Assembly (NCBI GenBank): GCA_007449985.2 | Contig: VIIQ02000678.1 | Span: 348,566 to 412,565 of the forward strand | Length of the DNA: 64,000 nt | From: Desmodesmus armatus | Lineage: Eukaryota > Chlorophyta > Chlorophyceae > Sphaeropleales > Scenedesmaceae | Direction of reading: 5' to 3' | In this document: positions 1 to 11,504 of the stretch, piece by piece | Position numbering within the stretch: the first letter of the stretch is position 1 | How the letters are laid out: each line of letters opens with the position of its first letter | Translations under genes and position numbers: made by a program | The notes under the pieces: generated by a model | What the model saw: the letters and a program-made list of their open reading frames with translations, nothing else | Databases searched by the model: none | Told to the model about the DNA's origin: nothing

Positions 1-1500
1 CTGCGGAGTGGCCAATTGCGGCTGCCAGCCAGAGGGCAGGAGGTATGACCCAGGGTATCTGCTGTCGGCACATGTCTTGAGAGCGAGTGGTGTGTATGTT
101 TGGGGGGTGTTGTTGTGTTTGTCAGCTGCGTCCAGGGGTTCGGATGCAGACACAGAGCTGATCAGAGACAGACACACAACAAGACAGGGAGTTTCTGGCA
201 GCACGTATGGGTTCTTTGAAGTTGGATACAGTTTCCCACGCATCATAGACAGACAGATGGATGAGTTGGGCAGGGAGGGGGGGTGGCCGGCATCTGCTTG
301 GGTTGCTGGCAAAGCAGCAGCGGTTGACGTCATGTGCTTGCTCTGCAAGTTGTTTGTATACAGACAGGGACATGTGCATGTGTGTCACCAGGACAAAACG
401 GCCAGTTGACTGGTATCTGTACAACAGTGGGTTTTGTCATGTCAGCCAGGTTGAGGCTATTGAGGCCTGTGGGTATCGGCTGCCGTAGTGTGTGTCAATT
501 GTGAGGTAGTCATGGTAGTACTGTGTGTAACATAGCAGCAGTGCCGAGTATAGCTGGTGGAGAGGATGGATTGCAGATAATTGAGGTCTGTTGCAGATGG
601 TGGTCTGGTTGGGGTATGGAGGTATGGTTGGGGGCACCCAAGGCAATCTGCAGCAACCCTGGGTATGTACTGCATAGACGGTGCTGGCCATCATTATGAA
701 ACTGCTGGCAGTCACCAACCCGCGCCAGATCATGTGACTGGTGGAACATGGCCTACTCAGTCTTGACAGGCACACATGTGGTTTCTTCACATTATACTGC
801 GGCTGGTCTGCAAACAGTTACAAGGCCACAATTCTGCAAACACAGACAACTACCAACAACACAAAACATGTCGCTGTGGTCATCTGGGGTGCAACCTTCC
901 GACTGCAAAGTCACACAAAAGGTCCCCACCGAGACACACTGTCACACAAGACATTCCGTCCTGCCAGTCCAGGTGTCAAACAACGACTGACCATGCAACC
1001 CACAAAACATGCAGTGGTGCTGACTGTCAGAGTCAGCATGCAGCAGATGATAAATCAAATGGACGGTGGTATCCTGATTGTTTGGGGGCGCAAGGGGGCA
1101 TGATCATGCTGCTGTTGCTGGATGCAGGAGCCATTGTGCGACTGTCACTGTAACTGCAGGCCGCTTGGCACCATGCAGTAGAAAATCCCCACCATCAAAC
1201 ACAGCACCTGCTGTGGGAAAATGCACGCGCTGCGCCTGATGTCCCACCCCCAAACACTGCGTTGGCGATCACAGCCACTCACGCTGCTGAACCCCCACCC
1301 ACACCACACACTTCAACAGTGTCACACCACATACTCGCGACGCTCCCTTTGTCGCACACACACTCGTTTGTTTCTGCTTTTCGTTTGAGTTTGCTGCCGC
1401 CGCAGCAGGCAGGCATCGCCTCGTACATGCAGCCCGGTACCGGTGCCGCATGTAGCGAGGGCTGCCCTGCCTAGCAGCCTCTAAACGTTGAGGTCAGAGG
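1..1500. other. no gene recognised
   Basis: I see no convincing exon on either strand. Open frames here are short, low in complexity and lack paired splice signals. The right end is 3' flank of the minus-strand gene that stops at 1525. Confidence 0.4.
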
Positions 1501-1524
1501 ACACTGGCAAGGGTCATGAGCTGC

Positions 1525-2693
1525 TTACATCTGCAGGTTGACAGCGCGCACAACGTGCTCCACATTCTTGCCTGACTCCATGTAGGCAGGGTCCTTGGCC
1601 ACCATGGCATTGTAGTCGGCGTAGGTCTGTTGGCGGCGGCAGCAGAACAGACGCGCAGGCAGGAGGTCAAGGGTTTGTCAGCTGAATCATCTTATCGTGG
1701 CAGTGAGGGTGATGCATTGCAATGCATGCTTGGAGGATGCATGGGTTGGGAACTTGTGGAGTGACGATCCCTTAGTGAAGCTCAGGGAACGCAGCCAACA
1801 CTGGTCCACACGGCACGCTGTGCATGTTGCACAGTGCTTCAGCAACAGCGCAGTGCAGGAGACTTTGAGCAGCATGTCAGGGCCATGTACTGTACCTTGG
1901 CATCGGGTGCAGAGACGATGGCAGCCAGGGGCCAGTACTCCAGCTTTGCAGAACCCTGGGGCAGAGTCTCCTGCTTGGCAGGCATGGCACCCTGCAAGGC
2001 CAGGACACAATGCAGGGCGGCGCACAGCAAACACAGCACAGGAAAATGCTTCAGCTGCTGCACGTGTACAAGAGCAACCTGAGCTGTAAAACTGGCGGTC
2101 AAGGCTTTTGAAACAGAGGCCTTTGCATTGGAGAGGGTGTGGCGACCAGATCTGCAGTCTTGCACCACAAGGCGAAGCTAGTGACTGGTGCGCGAAGCTG
2201 CTGCATGCTGCTGTGTCACCAGGGCGCCTTCGCAGGCCCTCAGAGGCCAGATCTGCCTTAGTGTCAGCTCACCTTGAGGTAGGCCACGTGGACGTCCTTG
2301 TAGCTCTCCTTTGCCTTCTTCGCCACAGCCTCACGTGTGGAGATGAACTTGTCCACGTCGGTGCCTGGCTTCAGCTTGATGACAGCCACAAACGCAATGG
2401 GCTGCTTGCCCAGGTTCTCACCCAGGCCGGACAGAGTCTCCTTGTTGAGGGCCAGGGTCTGCAGGGAAGGGCATAATGCACCGTGTTAGTGGTAGGGGTA
2501 ACACTTCGAGGGCCAGGGTCTGCGAAGCAGAGCAGGAAAGGCGCTGAATTGTTGATACGGGTAGTAGATTGAGCGTATGCTGGCTGTCTGGGACTGGATG
2601 AAAGTGACTCACCTGGGGTCCCATGGGTGTTGCTGCATTGGCAGCAGCAACGAGCGCCACCAGCACTGCCAAGACAGAGTATGTAGTCTTCAT
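1525..2693 (-). CDS. small secreted protein, four exons, 154 aa
   Basis: Four exons join without phase breaks: 2693-2613, 2458-2273, 1991-1896 and 1626-1525. Every intron is GT-AG and phase 0, and the last exon ends in TAA. The start at 2693 is preferred over an in-frame ATG at 2720 because it opens a clean signal peptide: MKTT, a hydrophobic Val/Leu/Ala core, then ANA as the likely cleavage site. The mature part has a FVAVIKLKPG strand-turn near residue 50, followed by a Lys-rich helix. This recalls one half of a ferredoxin-like dimeric alpha-beta barrel, but I do not recognise the family. There is no cysteine pattern and no membrane segment after the signal. It is probably secretory or periplasmic. 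Gene reality is well supported by phase and coding style; function is unknown. Confidence 0.8.
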
Positions 2694-3174
2694 TTTGAAG
2701 CTGCAGCAGTGGGCAGTCACACAGAGGGATACGTCAGGGGCAACGTATTCCGTGTGTCGCAGATCTAGGTGACGCGATTTTGCTCGACCAAGATCTGCTG
2801 CTTTGGACGCACAGAAGCATGGCTGCAGGAGCGCATTGCATGCAGCGTGGCTTTAAACGCGTCACACGGCTGGATGCGGTCAGTTCAGACTAGTTTTGTA
2901 GGGTCACCAGTGGTGACCTTGCGAAACCAGCCCACGCCCCAAACCACCGCCAAGCGTGATGCAGCTGCACATTTGACTTGAAAGCAAAGCATATTACAAG
3001 GCCTCACCTTGGACTGTCTCCTGCAGGTGGGACCAGCAGATGTTCACCGCAATGCTGCAGCTGCAGTTGTGAAAAGAGGAAGGAGTCTGCCTTGCAAGTG
3101 ATAGTGCTGCAACCAGGCTCCTTGCTGATTTATACGTACGGGGTTCGGGTGTCACTTTGTTTGTGACAACCCGC

Positions 3175-3336
3175 CTAATCTGACGACAAATTACAGGGGT
3201 GGCACTTGTGGTGCCAGGCGGTGAAGATGCAGTCCTGTTGGATCTCTTCGCACATCTTGTTGTATGTGATGTTTTCGGGGCCCAACGGTACACCATCTCC
3301 ATAGCCAGCCTGGCAAGCCATGGTTGAGTCAACCAT
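3175..3336 (-). CDS. possible Cys-rich micro-ORF or terminal exon (53 aa)
   Basis: An open frame runs from ATG at 3336 to TAG at 3175. It has balanced, coding-like composition and five Cys (residues 8, 29, 36, 45 and 48). Motifs include CQAGYGDG, MCEEIQQDC and CHPCN. An in-frame CAG before the GYGDG motif could instead be an intron acceptor, so this may be the last exon of a longer extracellular protein. It lies upstream of the secreted-protein gene on the same strand. Five cysteines leave one unpaired, which fits an exon better than a complete disulfide-closed peptide. No family is recognised. Confidence 0.35.
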   Translation of the reverse strand: MVDSTMACQAGYGDGVPLGPENITYNKMCEEIQQDCIFTAWHHKCHPCNLSSD

Positions 3337-3339
3337 GGT

Positions 3340-5700
3340 CAAAGCACAGCCCCAACACTACCCGTTCAACTGCCTACCAATACCCTTACTGTCAATTTCA
3401 GAGAGGTGTTACTGTTCATGAACCGTATGATGTGCTATCAATGGCATGGTACCTCCTCTATCACTGTTGGCAAGCCGACGCTCTACAGTGAGGCCCTTCA
3501 ACATGTTTGACAGCACAATGTTTGACAGCACAAAACGAATGCACGACCAGCAGTTATGCGGCCTTCTAACAGCATAACATGGGCAACACAGATGATACAG
3601 GAGGAACCAACAAGACACACAGCGAACACACTGTGACTGGCAGTGGCAGCAGGCACAATGCCAAATGCCAGACAGCTGTAGTGTCAAGCACTCATGACAG
3701 GGCCAGTCACATCAAGCTACTGCCGACAACAGATCCTGCGCACAGGTGGCCTAAGCACCCTCCTGTACTGCTGCTGCCCCTGCTGCTGCATGCCGCTGCT
3801 TCAGGACCGCACATGCCGCCTTGTGTCCATGCTTCCAGGCTGTCTTGTGGCAGGCAGGGCTGCAAAACTTGACAGCCTGCAGGGATCGATTGTTTGTAAA
3901 CGTGCAGTATATGTGACAGCAGTCAGTGTGTGGGTCACAAGGATGCCTACATGCACAAGCTTCAGTAACAAGCGATGCACAGTACAGTACAGTATAGAAC
4001 GTCTAACGCCCGGCTGGCGTCAGTACTGCAACGACCTCGGCTTTTTATGGGTATGTGGCACCCCTGTACCGTGGCTGTGCAAAACGCCTTGCGCCATATC
4101 ATGACAAGCACACTATGTTGAAGTTGACTTCGGCACTGTTGTAGTATGTAGTGACTGGTGTTGCTGCTGTTTTGCACATCCCGCTGGGTGTGCTTGCTGG
4201 TGTAGCAACATTCAACTGCCCAGGGGGGGGTGGCTGCCCCCCCCCCCCTGGACCCCCCCCCCTGCATACAGACTGTCCTTCTGTCGCTGTCTTCCAAGTG
4301 TGCTTGTTGCTGCTGCTGCTGCTGGTGTCGCTGTCGCTGAGTGTTCTTGCTGGTGCAGCAATGTTGAACTGCCCAGGGGGGGTGGCTGCGCCCCCCCCCT
4401 GCATACGGACTGTCCTGCTATCGCTGTCTTCCGAGTGTGCTTGTTGCTGCTGCTGCTGGTGTCGCTGTCGCTGAGTGTTTTTGCTGGTGCAGCAATGTTT
4501 AACTGCCCAGGGGGGGTGGCTGCGCCCCCCCCCCTCTGCATACAGACTGTCCTGCTAACGCTGTCTTCCGAGTGTGCTTGTTGCTGCTGCTGCTGGTGTC
4601 CCTGTTGCTGAGTGCTCTTGATGGTGCAGTAACGTTTAACTTGCTGCATACCTGCAGCAGTTTGCAGTCACACCAAGCATGCTGCTGCATGGGCAACAGG
4701 CGTCTGTAGGCAGGCTGCCGCATGCTGCCTACGCTGGCTGTGTTGCATCGATGCGGCACTGATGCTAGGTGTCTACGTTGCAGTTGTCGGGTCGTCTGGC
4801 TTCCTTAGGAGCAGATGACCTCTCCTGATGCAATGATCGCGGTGGCATGCGGAGTAGCATGGGTCCCAGCATGAGACACGCATCCGACAGCAATATGAAA
4901 CTCTCACATCAATGCTTGGGACTACGCGTTTGCAGCTGCTGGCACCTGCAGGTTAGTCACCTGTTCGGGGACCAGCAACTGTCGCTGCCCCCATGTACAC
5001 GAACGCACACGCAATTGGTACCAATGCCTTCCGCCCATAGCGACACACCTTATTGAGGCGCCCCCATGACGAAAGTCACAGTAGCTGCAGAGATATATCG
5101 GTGTTTCTATATAAACGCATCTAGCCCCGCTCAGGTTTCACGGAGAGCTGATACAGGATGCAGAACTAACATTATCGCTAAATCATGAGCAGATTTGCGT
5201 TTGCCCCTCGGAGCTGCTGGGTTCAAGTTCAATCCAGCGCTGCAAGCCACGCAGCCGTAATAGCAAAGCGTTTTGATGTTTGTCAACATATCAACGTTGG
5301 CATGAATCACACCTGGCCTGCTAACGGCCGTTTCCTACCCCGTATTGACCTGCCCCTCCCCCCCGCAGGGGGAGCCTATACGCCTCCTAAGCAACTTCCT
5401 CTTACGAGGTCGTTGCAATAGTATACACGCAACACAGTACAATACAGCACCATGCACCACAATAATCCAACATATGTCCATGCTGATACTGCCTACAGGG
5501 TGCTGACTTCTCGGCAGGTGCGACAGTGCTGTGAGGAGCGATCAAACTTTCAAAGTGTCAAACAAGCAGGCATCACGCACCCACCCGCATGTAGCAAGCA
5601 GCTTTCCCGCCACCTGCGCCCTACTGAATACTATGCAAACGGCCTTGCATCCCCCCAGCAACCACCATAACGCTGCAAAAAGCATCCATGACATCCTCAC
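3340..5700. other. non-coding stretch with a minisatellite
   Basis: No exon with paired splice sites was found. The main structure is the tandem repeat at 4150-4645. The rest holds only short random frames. Confidence 0.35.
4150..4645. repeat. tandem repeat, about 4 units of 134-153 bp
   Basis: The marker AACTGCCC recurs at about 4214, 4367 and 4501, with a degenerate fourth copy at 4638. Each full unit has a GCT/CTG microsatellite, the block GGTGCAGCAATGTT, then a G-run followed by a C-run that can fold as a hairpin. Unit length varies through the microsatellite and homopolymer lengths. Long Gly/Pro/Cys open frames across it are by-products. Confidence 0.85.
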
Positions 5701-6957
5701 CTTACTACAGCCTGAGCAGCCCTGGCTGGCCGGTCCTGTCTCAGTGAACTTGTCCAGGTTGGTGCAGCCAGGGTTGCCGCAGCAGCTGCGCTGCGGAAAC
5801 GCCGCACAGCAGGCCACACCAAACTTGTACAGCTGCTGGGGCAGGCCGCCCTCCTGGCAGGCTGCGTGCAGCTGCTGCATGACCCCCTCGAATCCAAACA
5901 CATCCTGACCCTCCACCCCAGTTACGTCAGCAGAGTTGGTCTCCTGGATGGCAAAGCAGATGGCCTCCAACTCTTGCAGCAGGCCTTTTGCCTGCTGCTG
6001 CAGCGACATGATGTCTGCCGGTGTGGCAGCAGCAGCGGCCGAGCCAGCTTCAACAGCTGCAGCAGCTGTCCCGTCCTGCTGCAGCAAGCCTGCCATCCAC
6101 ACAACAGAGCCAGCCACAACAGTCACAAAGTCAGCAAAGCGCTTGAACCGCATGGGCGGCAGGAACATTTGAGCTGTTCCCAGGAAGCTGCCGCCTGCAG
6201 AGACAAACTGAGGCACTTGCTGCAGCAGCTGGCCCGCTGCAACCAGCACCCGACCCAACACTTGGAACCACAGCAGCTGCTGCTCCATGGGCGTGTGGCG
6301 CTGTTTGTCCTGCAGCCGCTGTGTTGTGGTGTGAGATGTGATAGGTTGTGTACAGTACATCTGCTGCTTGGGCCCAGCCTGGCATTGTTTGCGGATGTAC
6401 TTTTTCAAGGTGTTGTTGGTAGCAGCCTGGTGCCCTAAGGGCACCATCGAAGCGGCTGTGCTCAGACTGTGCACAGACCTAAACTGACGACAGGCTTGCT
6501 GTCTGAAGCACTGGAAACCACGTGGCACCCACATTCCATGTTCACCGTGATGCTGTGATAGTACAGAACAAGTAGAGGAAGTCAATAACTGTCAACTGCG
6601 GAAATCTGCGTAGGTGTGGGTTGGGAAGGGGAGGGGGCCTGGGGGCCCCAGCACAAACCTGCAGGCACCTCAGCTGACAACATGCTGAAGCCATCAACAA
6701 CATTCTTTCCACCAACAGAGTTATATTCAGACTTTTCATCAGTGTTGAAGTCATTGATACCTGAGACATGCTGGGGGAACCCAAGAAAGTCACTCATCAC
6801 ACCAATGTTGGTGAGTAAAGGAATTAGTAATGGTGGTGGTTATGACGCTCAACCAACAGGCCAGCAACTTACCGAGCACTGCAGTGTATCTTCTTTTCCA
6901 AATGGACACCTTTCGCTTCTTCAACCTCGTGTAGCCACTTTTGAAGCACGTTTGGTG
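5701..6957 (-). CDS. MYND-type zinc-finger protein, partial model
   Basis: Best-supported exon: 6309-5701. It is 203 codons, with a GCTGCAG acceptor and an AAG-GTGAGG donor. It has a Leu/Gln-rich helical region, a Phe/Met segment (FLPPMRFKRF), an Ala-rich linker, then CCGNPGCTNLD and CSGCSK. This is the first half of the CCxNPxC/CxGC MYND-like finger common in green-algal proteins. Two upstream exons join in phase: 6957-6873 (KWLHEVEEAKG; donor CTCG-GTAAGT) and 6792 to about 6669 (DFLGFPQHVSGIND; branch-like TACTAAT upstream). The second half of the finger (YCxxxC, HW) was not found downstream, so the 3' end is missing or unrecognised. A plus-strand exon reading of 6664-6810 with its own GT/AG signals is possible but less coherent. 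It is divergent from the LRR gene at 7223. Confidence 0.55.
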
Positions 6958-7222
6958 CTGCAGGAGATCAACCCGCCACTTTTTCCGACACTGCCATGGG
7001 TGCCGTGTTCAGCTCCCCCGTGTGTTCAACGCAGTTCTTTCCACAATGGTAATCTTACACATAGCGTGGCACCATGCTCCGTTGCAGGCCTGAGATCGAT
7101 GCTGCTGCTTCTGTCCCCAGGCTTAGTCTTTGTCATGATTCACGTACAGCAGGAGGCCCCATGTCTGGCTGCGTTTACTGACTCCATCGTCTCCATCGCC
7201 TGTGCTGTCGTTCATTCACAGC

Positions 7223-9473
7223 ATGCCTCATGATGATCCAGCTGCGCCCTTGGGTGGCGATGTGAGCACGCCACAGTTGGCCGAACTGCCTCCACCATGC
7301 CAAGAGTAAGTGTTTCCTTTGCAGCAGCAGGATATCTGTGCTGCCCCTGACAGTTGACAGCACCAGACAGACTCTTGTAAACGAAGTTGCTTGCTTGTGT
7401 GCTGGCTTATTGCTTACAGGATGACAACCAAGGATGGCTCCTCGCAGTCATCCTTGCTGCTGGAGCTGCAGCAGGACTGTCTAGTGGCGGTGCTGAAGCG
7501 CTGTGCAGCGGATGATAGGCGCAGCTTCTTGAATGCAGCTCAAGCGCACAGCAAGCTCTATGCTGCAGCTTCGCTGGTGCTGCGCATGATTCAGCACAGC
7601 ATGACAGAAAAGGTGGCCGCTCCGAGCAGAGTGGACAGCTTGATGCTGTTTGTGGGCAAGCACTGCAAGCTGCTAGACAGCTTGTCAGTGATGGGTCCAG
7701 CATGCTGCGCGGAAGAGACAGAAACACCCCATGGCACCCTTGTCATCGAGGGTCCACTCTACATGTGCCGGGCATTCGCCCTCCGCCAGCTGCCGCCAAT
7801 TCCAAAGCTCCGCAGCTTGGTGCTTGGGGGACTCGGCCTGCAGCTCACGCCAGGTGGCGGCTTCCCAGGAGTGGTCACGGCTGGCAGCATGGCCACCCTC
7901 ACGCAGCTGCAGCTCAGGAGCTTCAGCGTGCTAGATGATGGGGCAGATGAGGCCCTAGCAGCAGCCCTGCCGCTGCTGCCTGCTGGGCTGAATCACCTCC
8001 AGATCAGGTTGTTCCCCTCCAACAGCCATGCAGTGCAGTTCCCCACTGGGGCGTTGCCGCGGCTGCAGCAGCTCACCTGCCTTGAGCTTGCTGGCATGCA
8101 GCTGAGGGGCCCTGATGAAGCCAGCCCGCCGCTGCAGCCCCTGCAGGCTTTGACGCGGCTGGCCGACTTGCAGCTAATGGTGAAGCCTTCCAGCCTGGCG
8201 GCCGCTGGGCTGAACGGCCGCTTGATTAACAGCAGCATGCTGTCAGCGGCGCAGAACCTCACACGCCTGCAGCATTGGGGTGAGATGTCTGTCGTGCCTG
8301 AAGGCCTCCAGATGGTGCGTGCAGCAATAGAAACAGGTGTCTTGGCTGGCAAAACACAGCTGCAGCACCTTGACCTGGACACATGCTTGATCCGTCCAGA
8401 GTTCAGTTTTCCAGGTGTGACAGCTCAGCTGATGTCCCGCCTGCAAGACTTGCAGCAGCTGACGCACCTCAACCTGAGCTCAACGGCCATGAATGAAGAC
8501 GAGGGCCCTCCTGCAGCAGCATACTCAGCCCTCACAGCTAGCAGCAAGCTGCAGTACCTCAACCTTGAGTACTGCACACTTCCAACAGGTGTGTGGCAGC
8601 ACCTGTTCCCTACTGGCAAGCGTCTGCCACACCTGCAGTCGCTGAGGATATCACAGGTCGAGCAGCCGGATGGCACTTATGCAGCTGCCCCTGAAGGCAG
8701 CCGTCTTGTCAGCTGCTGTCCTGGCTTGCAGCTGCTGCACATGCGCAAGTTGCAGTGCAGTGCAGAGATGCTGACCCCACTGCAGGAGCTGAGCGGGCTG
8801 CACAGCCTGTGTTTAAATGTCGAAGGTACTGCAGCAGATGAGTGTCTGGAGGCAGTGTGTCAGCTGACAGGGCTGCGGGACCTGGATTTAAATGTCCCAA
8901 TCATGGAAGACGGTTTCCAGCGCCAGCTGACGCAGCTTACGCAGTTGAAGAAACTGACTGAGCTGCAGTTCCGAACTTATCAAGAGGATAATAGCAGACA
9001 CTGCATGGTTCGCGTCACTTCGGTGAGTGCAGTGACATGTTGCCACCTGGCTTGCCTTCACTGTCTTGGCGTTTGGTACCATACCCTGCTGGCCGCGCTT
9101 GACAGAGCTAGGCCTGCACCTGTGTTCCTACCTTGACTCCTGAGTCAATGGTGTGCATACCCAGCCAGAGCCTGTGCAGCAGTCGCTGCATCAAGGCAGA
9201 ACACAATGTGGAATCTGATCTGGGTTTGTTGTTGCAAGGCACATCTAATTCACAAGCTACCACATTTGCAGACATTTTGGCTGCATTCATGATCAGGAAC
9301 ATGCTTGCATGCTCCCTGCTCGGCCAAGACATCACCGTCTTGCTTTCTGCTGCTGTGTGCAGTCGTGTGGCTGGCATGACCCTGATCCTCCCGTGTGGCT
9401 TGAGCTGCTGCGAGAGCTCAAGTACAACGAAGAAGAGTTGGACGACATGATTGCTACAACGCTAGGACCGTGA
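7223..9473 (+). CDS. leucine-rich-repeat protein with F-box-like N-terminus (598 aa)
   Basis: Three exons join in frame: 7223-7305, 7420-9022 and 9363-9473 (stop TGA). Donors are CAAGA-GTAAGT and TCG-GTGAGT; acceptors are GCTTACAG and GTGTGCAG. The start ATG (MPHDDPA) is the first in the exon; an upstream exon is not excluded. Near residue 40 is an F-box-like segment (LQQDCLVAVLKRC, then an Ala-rich helix). After it come many irregular LRRs of the form LxxLxxLxLxxxxL from about residue 100 to 560. The short last exon (PPVWLELLREL) is a conserved helical tail, matched in the second LRR gene at 31.8 kb. Such proteins usually present the LRR face for binding, with the F-box-like part as a possible SCF adaptor. 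That role is inferred. The gene is intact, unlike its paralogue. Confidence 0.85.
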
Positions 9474-9479
9474 TGGTGA

Positions 9480-11160
9480 GTCAAAGCTGCAGGAAACTCC
9501 TTGACGGCAACCAACAGCTCACAGGGGAGGCGCTCCCTGCTGCCTTTGGTCCATTGCAGCGCTGCTAGCAGTGCTAGAGCAGAGCCTGGATGCGGTAAAG
9601 TCCACGCTTGCCGGTGCTGCATGGTGCTTCGCACTTAGTAATGAATGTTATGCTGGACAAGCAGAACATGCATGAAGGGGGTTGCTCGGGCTGGCAGAGG
9701 GTTTATGCCATGAGTTGTGCGGGGATAGAGACTTGGGGAGCAGCAAGGCGCAGTTGGTGATGACTGGTTTGTTGCCACAGTAGGTGTGGCGCTTGCTGGC
9801 GCCTGGTTGCTGTGGTTGCCGGGCAAAGGGAAGTTTCAGAAGGGTGTAGTGATGTGATGAGTGGCATGGTGACCGTGGTGCCACAGTGTGACTCACGCAA
9901 CAATCTGCGCATATGGCCGGGCTGGGAGAAGAACACTGCCCTGGAAAAGCCCTCATGTGAGTGAACATGTATTCCAGCACCGGGAATTGTCCAAAATAAG
10001 GTTATCCACACTTATGCTCTGTCCTGCTGTGTCTGTATGCGCATGCGCCGTGCTGGCGTCTTGTGTGCAGGGTGGTGTTTGACACTGAGAGTCTGCAGCA
10101 GCACTTCAGCAGCTGCTGGTGCGGCTACATGCGAGAACATCGATGTGCACCACTGGCTGGCATCTGGTTTGGCTGGCGGGAGTGTGGTTCAGCCCTGGCG
10201 GCGGCAACAGCAAGGGCTTGAGCTCAAGAGTGCGCAAGCGGGTACAGCTTACATGGTGCCAGCAGCATGGGGGTTTGCTGCGTACGTGAAGCACCGGAGA
10301 CGTGTGGGAGCAGCTATCCACAGCTGCCAGCAGCATTGTCAGCCATGTTTGTTGGTGCAGGGAGCGGCATAGATTGAATTCAGTGCGAGGGACTCCCTTA
10401 CTGTTGGTTGGCAACCAGCACAGCGTCAATGCTGGATTGTGTGATGCCCTCTCCCCAGCCAGGGTCCTGCCAGGACCCTGCATGAGTCCTGCATTTTGCT
10501 GACGCGCACCAGCAGCATGCTGGATCGCTGCTAGCAGCTGTAGCAGCTGCAGCAAAGCAACGGTGGCTGCAGCTGGATGGCTGCAAGGCTTTTGGAGGAC
10601 ATGTCGGGCTGGGATTATGGCTGTGGTGCGTGCAGCAGCGTTTTGTGGTTTTTGGTGCTCAGCAGCATACTTCCAATCAGGCCGTCCATCCATAGCTTGT
10701 AGACTTGCAGCTGCTGTGCTGCAGTTGCAATCTGGCAGTTCGTCCTCTGCATTTGGGTGGCTTGCCCATAAACCAATCAAACGTTGCGCTTGTCATCTTG
10801 ACAATGCTGTTGTGGCTGCTGCTGCCAGCATAAGCTGCACATGACTTCTCAAGCTCACTGTTCAATGGCACTGTCCCTGACCTCAGTGCCCACATTGGGA
10901 GGGTGGGGTGAGTAGCTGGTGCCCATCGCGGACCTTTCCGAAAGGTCATTGAGTCAATGACAGTCCACTGTCGGCTGCCAGCATATGCGAGTATGGTGAC
11001 ATGAAGTGATGCTAGCTAGCTAACCAGCCACCACGCTGAGCAGTAGCTAGCTAACCAGCCACCACATGTTGCATGCAGCCAGCTGATGTGGTTTTGCAAG
11101 TGTGCTTCTGCAGACCTTGCAGAACTGGCACAGACTCTGCAACTGCTGGTCTTGTTGCAG
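9480..11160. other. no gene recognised
   Basis: I find only antisense or low-complexity frames. A short fragment near 10850-10915 resembles a plant LRR phrase (NGTVPDLSAHIG), but it is isolated. A 22-bp unit TAGCTAGCTAACCAGCCACC.. is repeated at 11013 and 11044. Confidence 0.35.
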
Positions 11161-11201
11161 CAGTTAGCCTACCCCCGTTCTGAGCAGTGGACATTGTTGA
11201 A

Positions 11202-11282
11202 ACCTGGAATGGGGCTCGAACCCATCAACCTCCCCACAGGCACACGGCCGTGTGAGGTGCTCTGCCGTTAGAGCTACCAGGT
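11202..11282 (-). tRNA. tRNA-like Pol III module, copy A (not a canonical tRNA)
   Basis: On the minus strand, ACCTGG pairs with CCAGGT at the ends. GCTCTAACGGCAGAGC forms a D-arm. ATGGG-TTCGAGC-CCCAT forms a perfect T-arm. A-box-like (TAGCTCTAACGG) and B-box (GGTTCGAGCCC) elements are therefore present. The anticodon arm is not canonical: between the D and T arms the sequence is too long and holds its own ACACGGCCGTGT hairpin, and no U33 is placed correctly. It could be an intron-containing tRNA, a tRNA pseudogene or a SINE-like head. It lies 3' of the 170-aa gene on the same strand. Confidence 0.4.
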
Positions 11283-11504
11283 ATGAGTGGCCACGCCGAA
11301 GCATGGCCTCTCTTTCAGGTGCTGCAGCGTGCTTTGAGCAGCTCTAGGCAGCACCATGGTTGGAGTGTGTGCAGCCCAAACACAAGGTTTGAGCCGCTGT
11401 GCCCCAAGCTCAAAGCCTGGAGACACACACAGAGGCCGCATGCAGAGCATGCAACCCCCTTCAAACACCTCCCCCCTGTAGGTATCCTCCCAAAGGAGTT
11501 CAGC

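Noticed and set aside
5210..5245. tRNA T-arm-like GGTTCAAGTTCAATCC
   Set aside because: The loop does not match TTCRANN and no D-arm or acceptor stem is present.
6664..6810. Plus-strand exon between CCTGCAG and TTG-GTGAGT
   Set aside because: Good splice signals, but the minus-strand reading joins in phase with two other exons and is favoured; kept only as an alternative.
10106..10780. 224-codon minus frame
   Set aside because: Low-complexity Ala/Leu/Cys content, no coherent domain, no splice or promoter signals.
10850..10915. Plant-type LRR phrase NGTVPDLSAHIG
   Set aside because: A single 20-residue stretch ended by a stop, with no neighbouring repeats.
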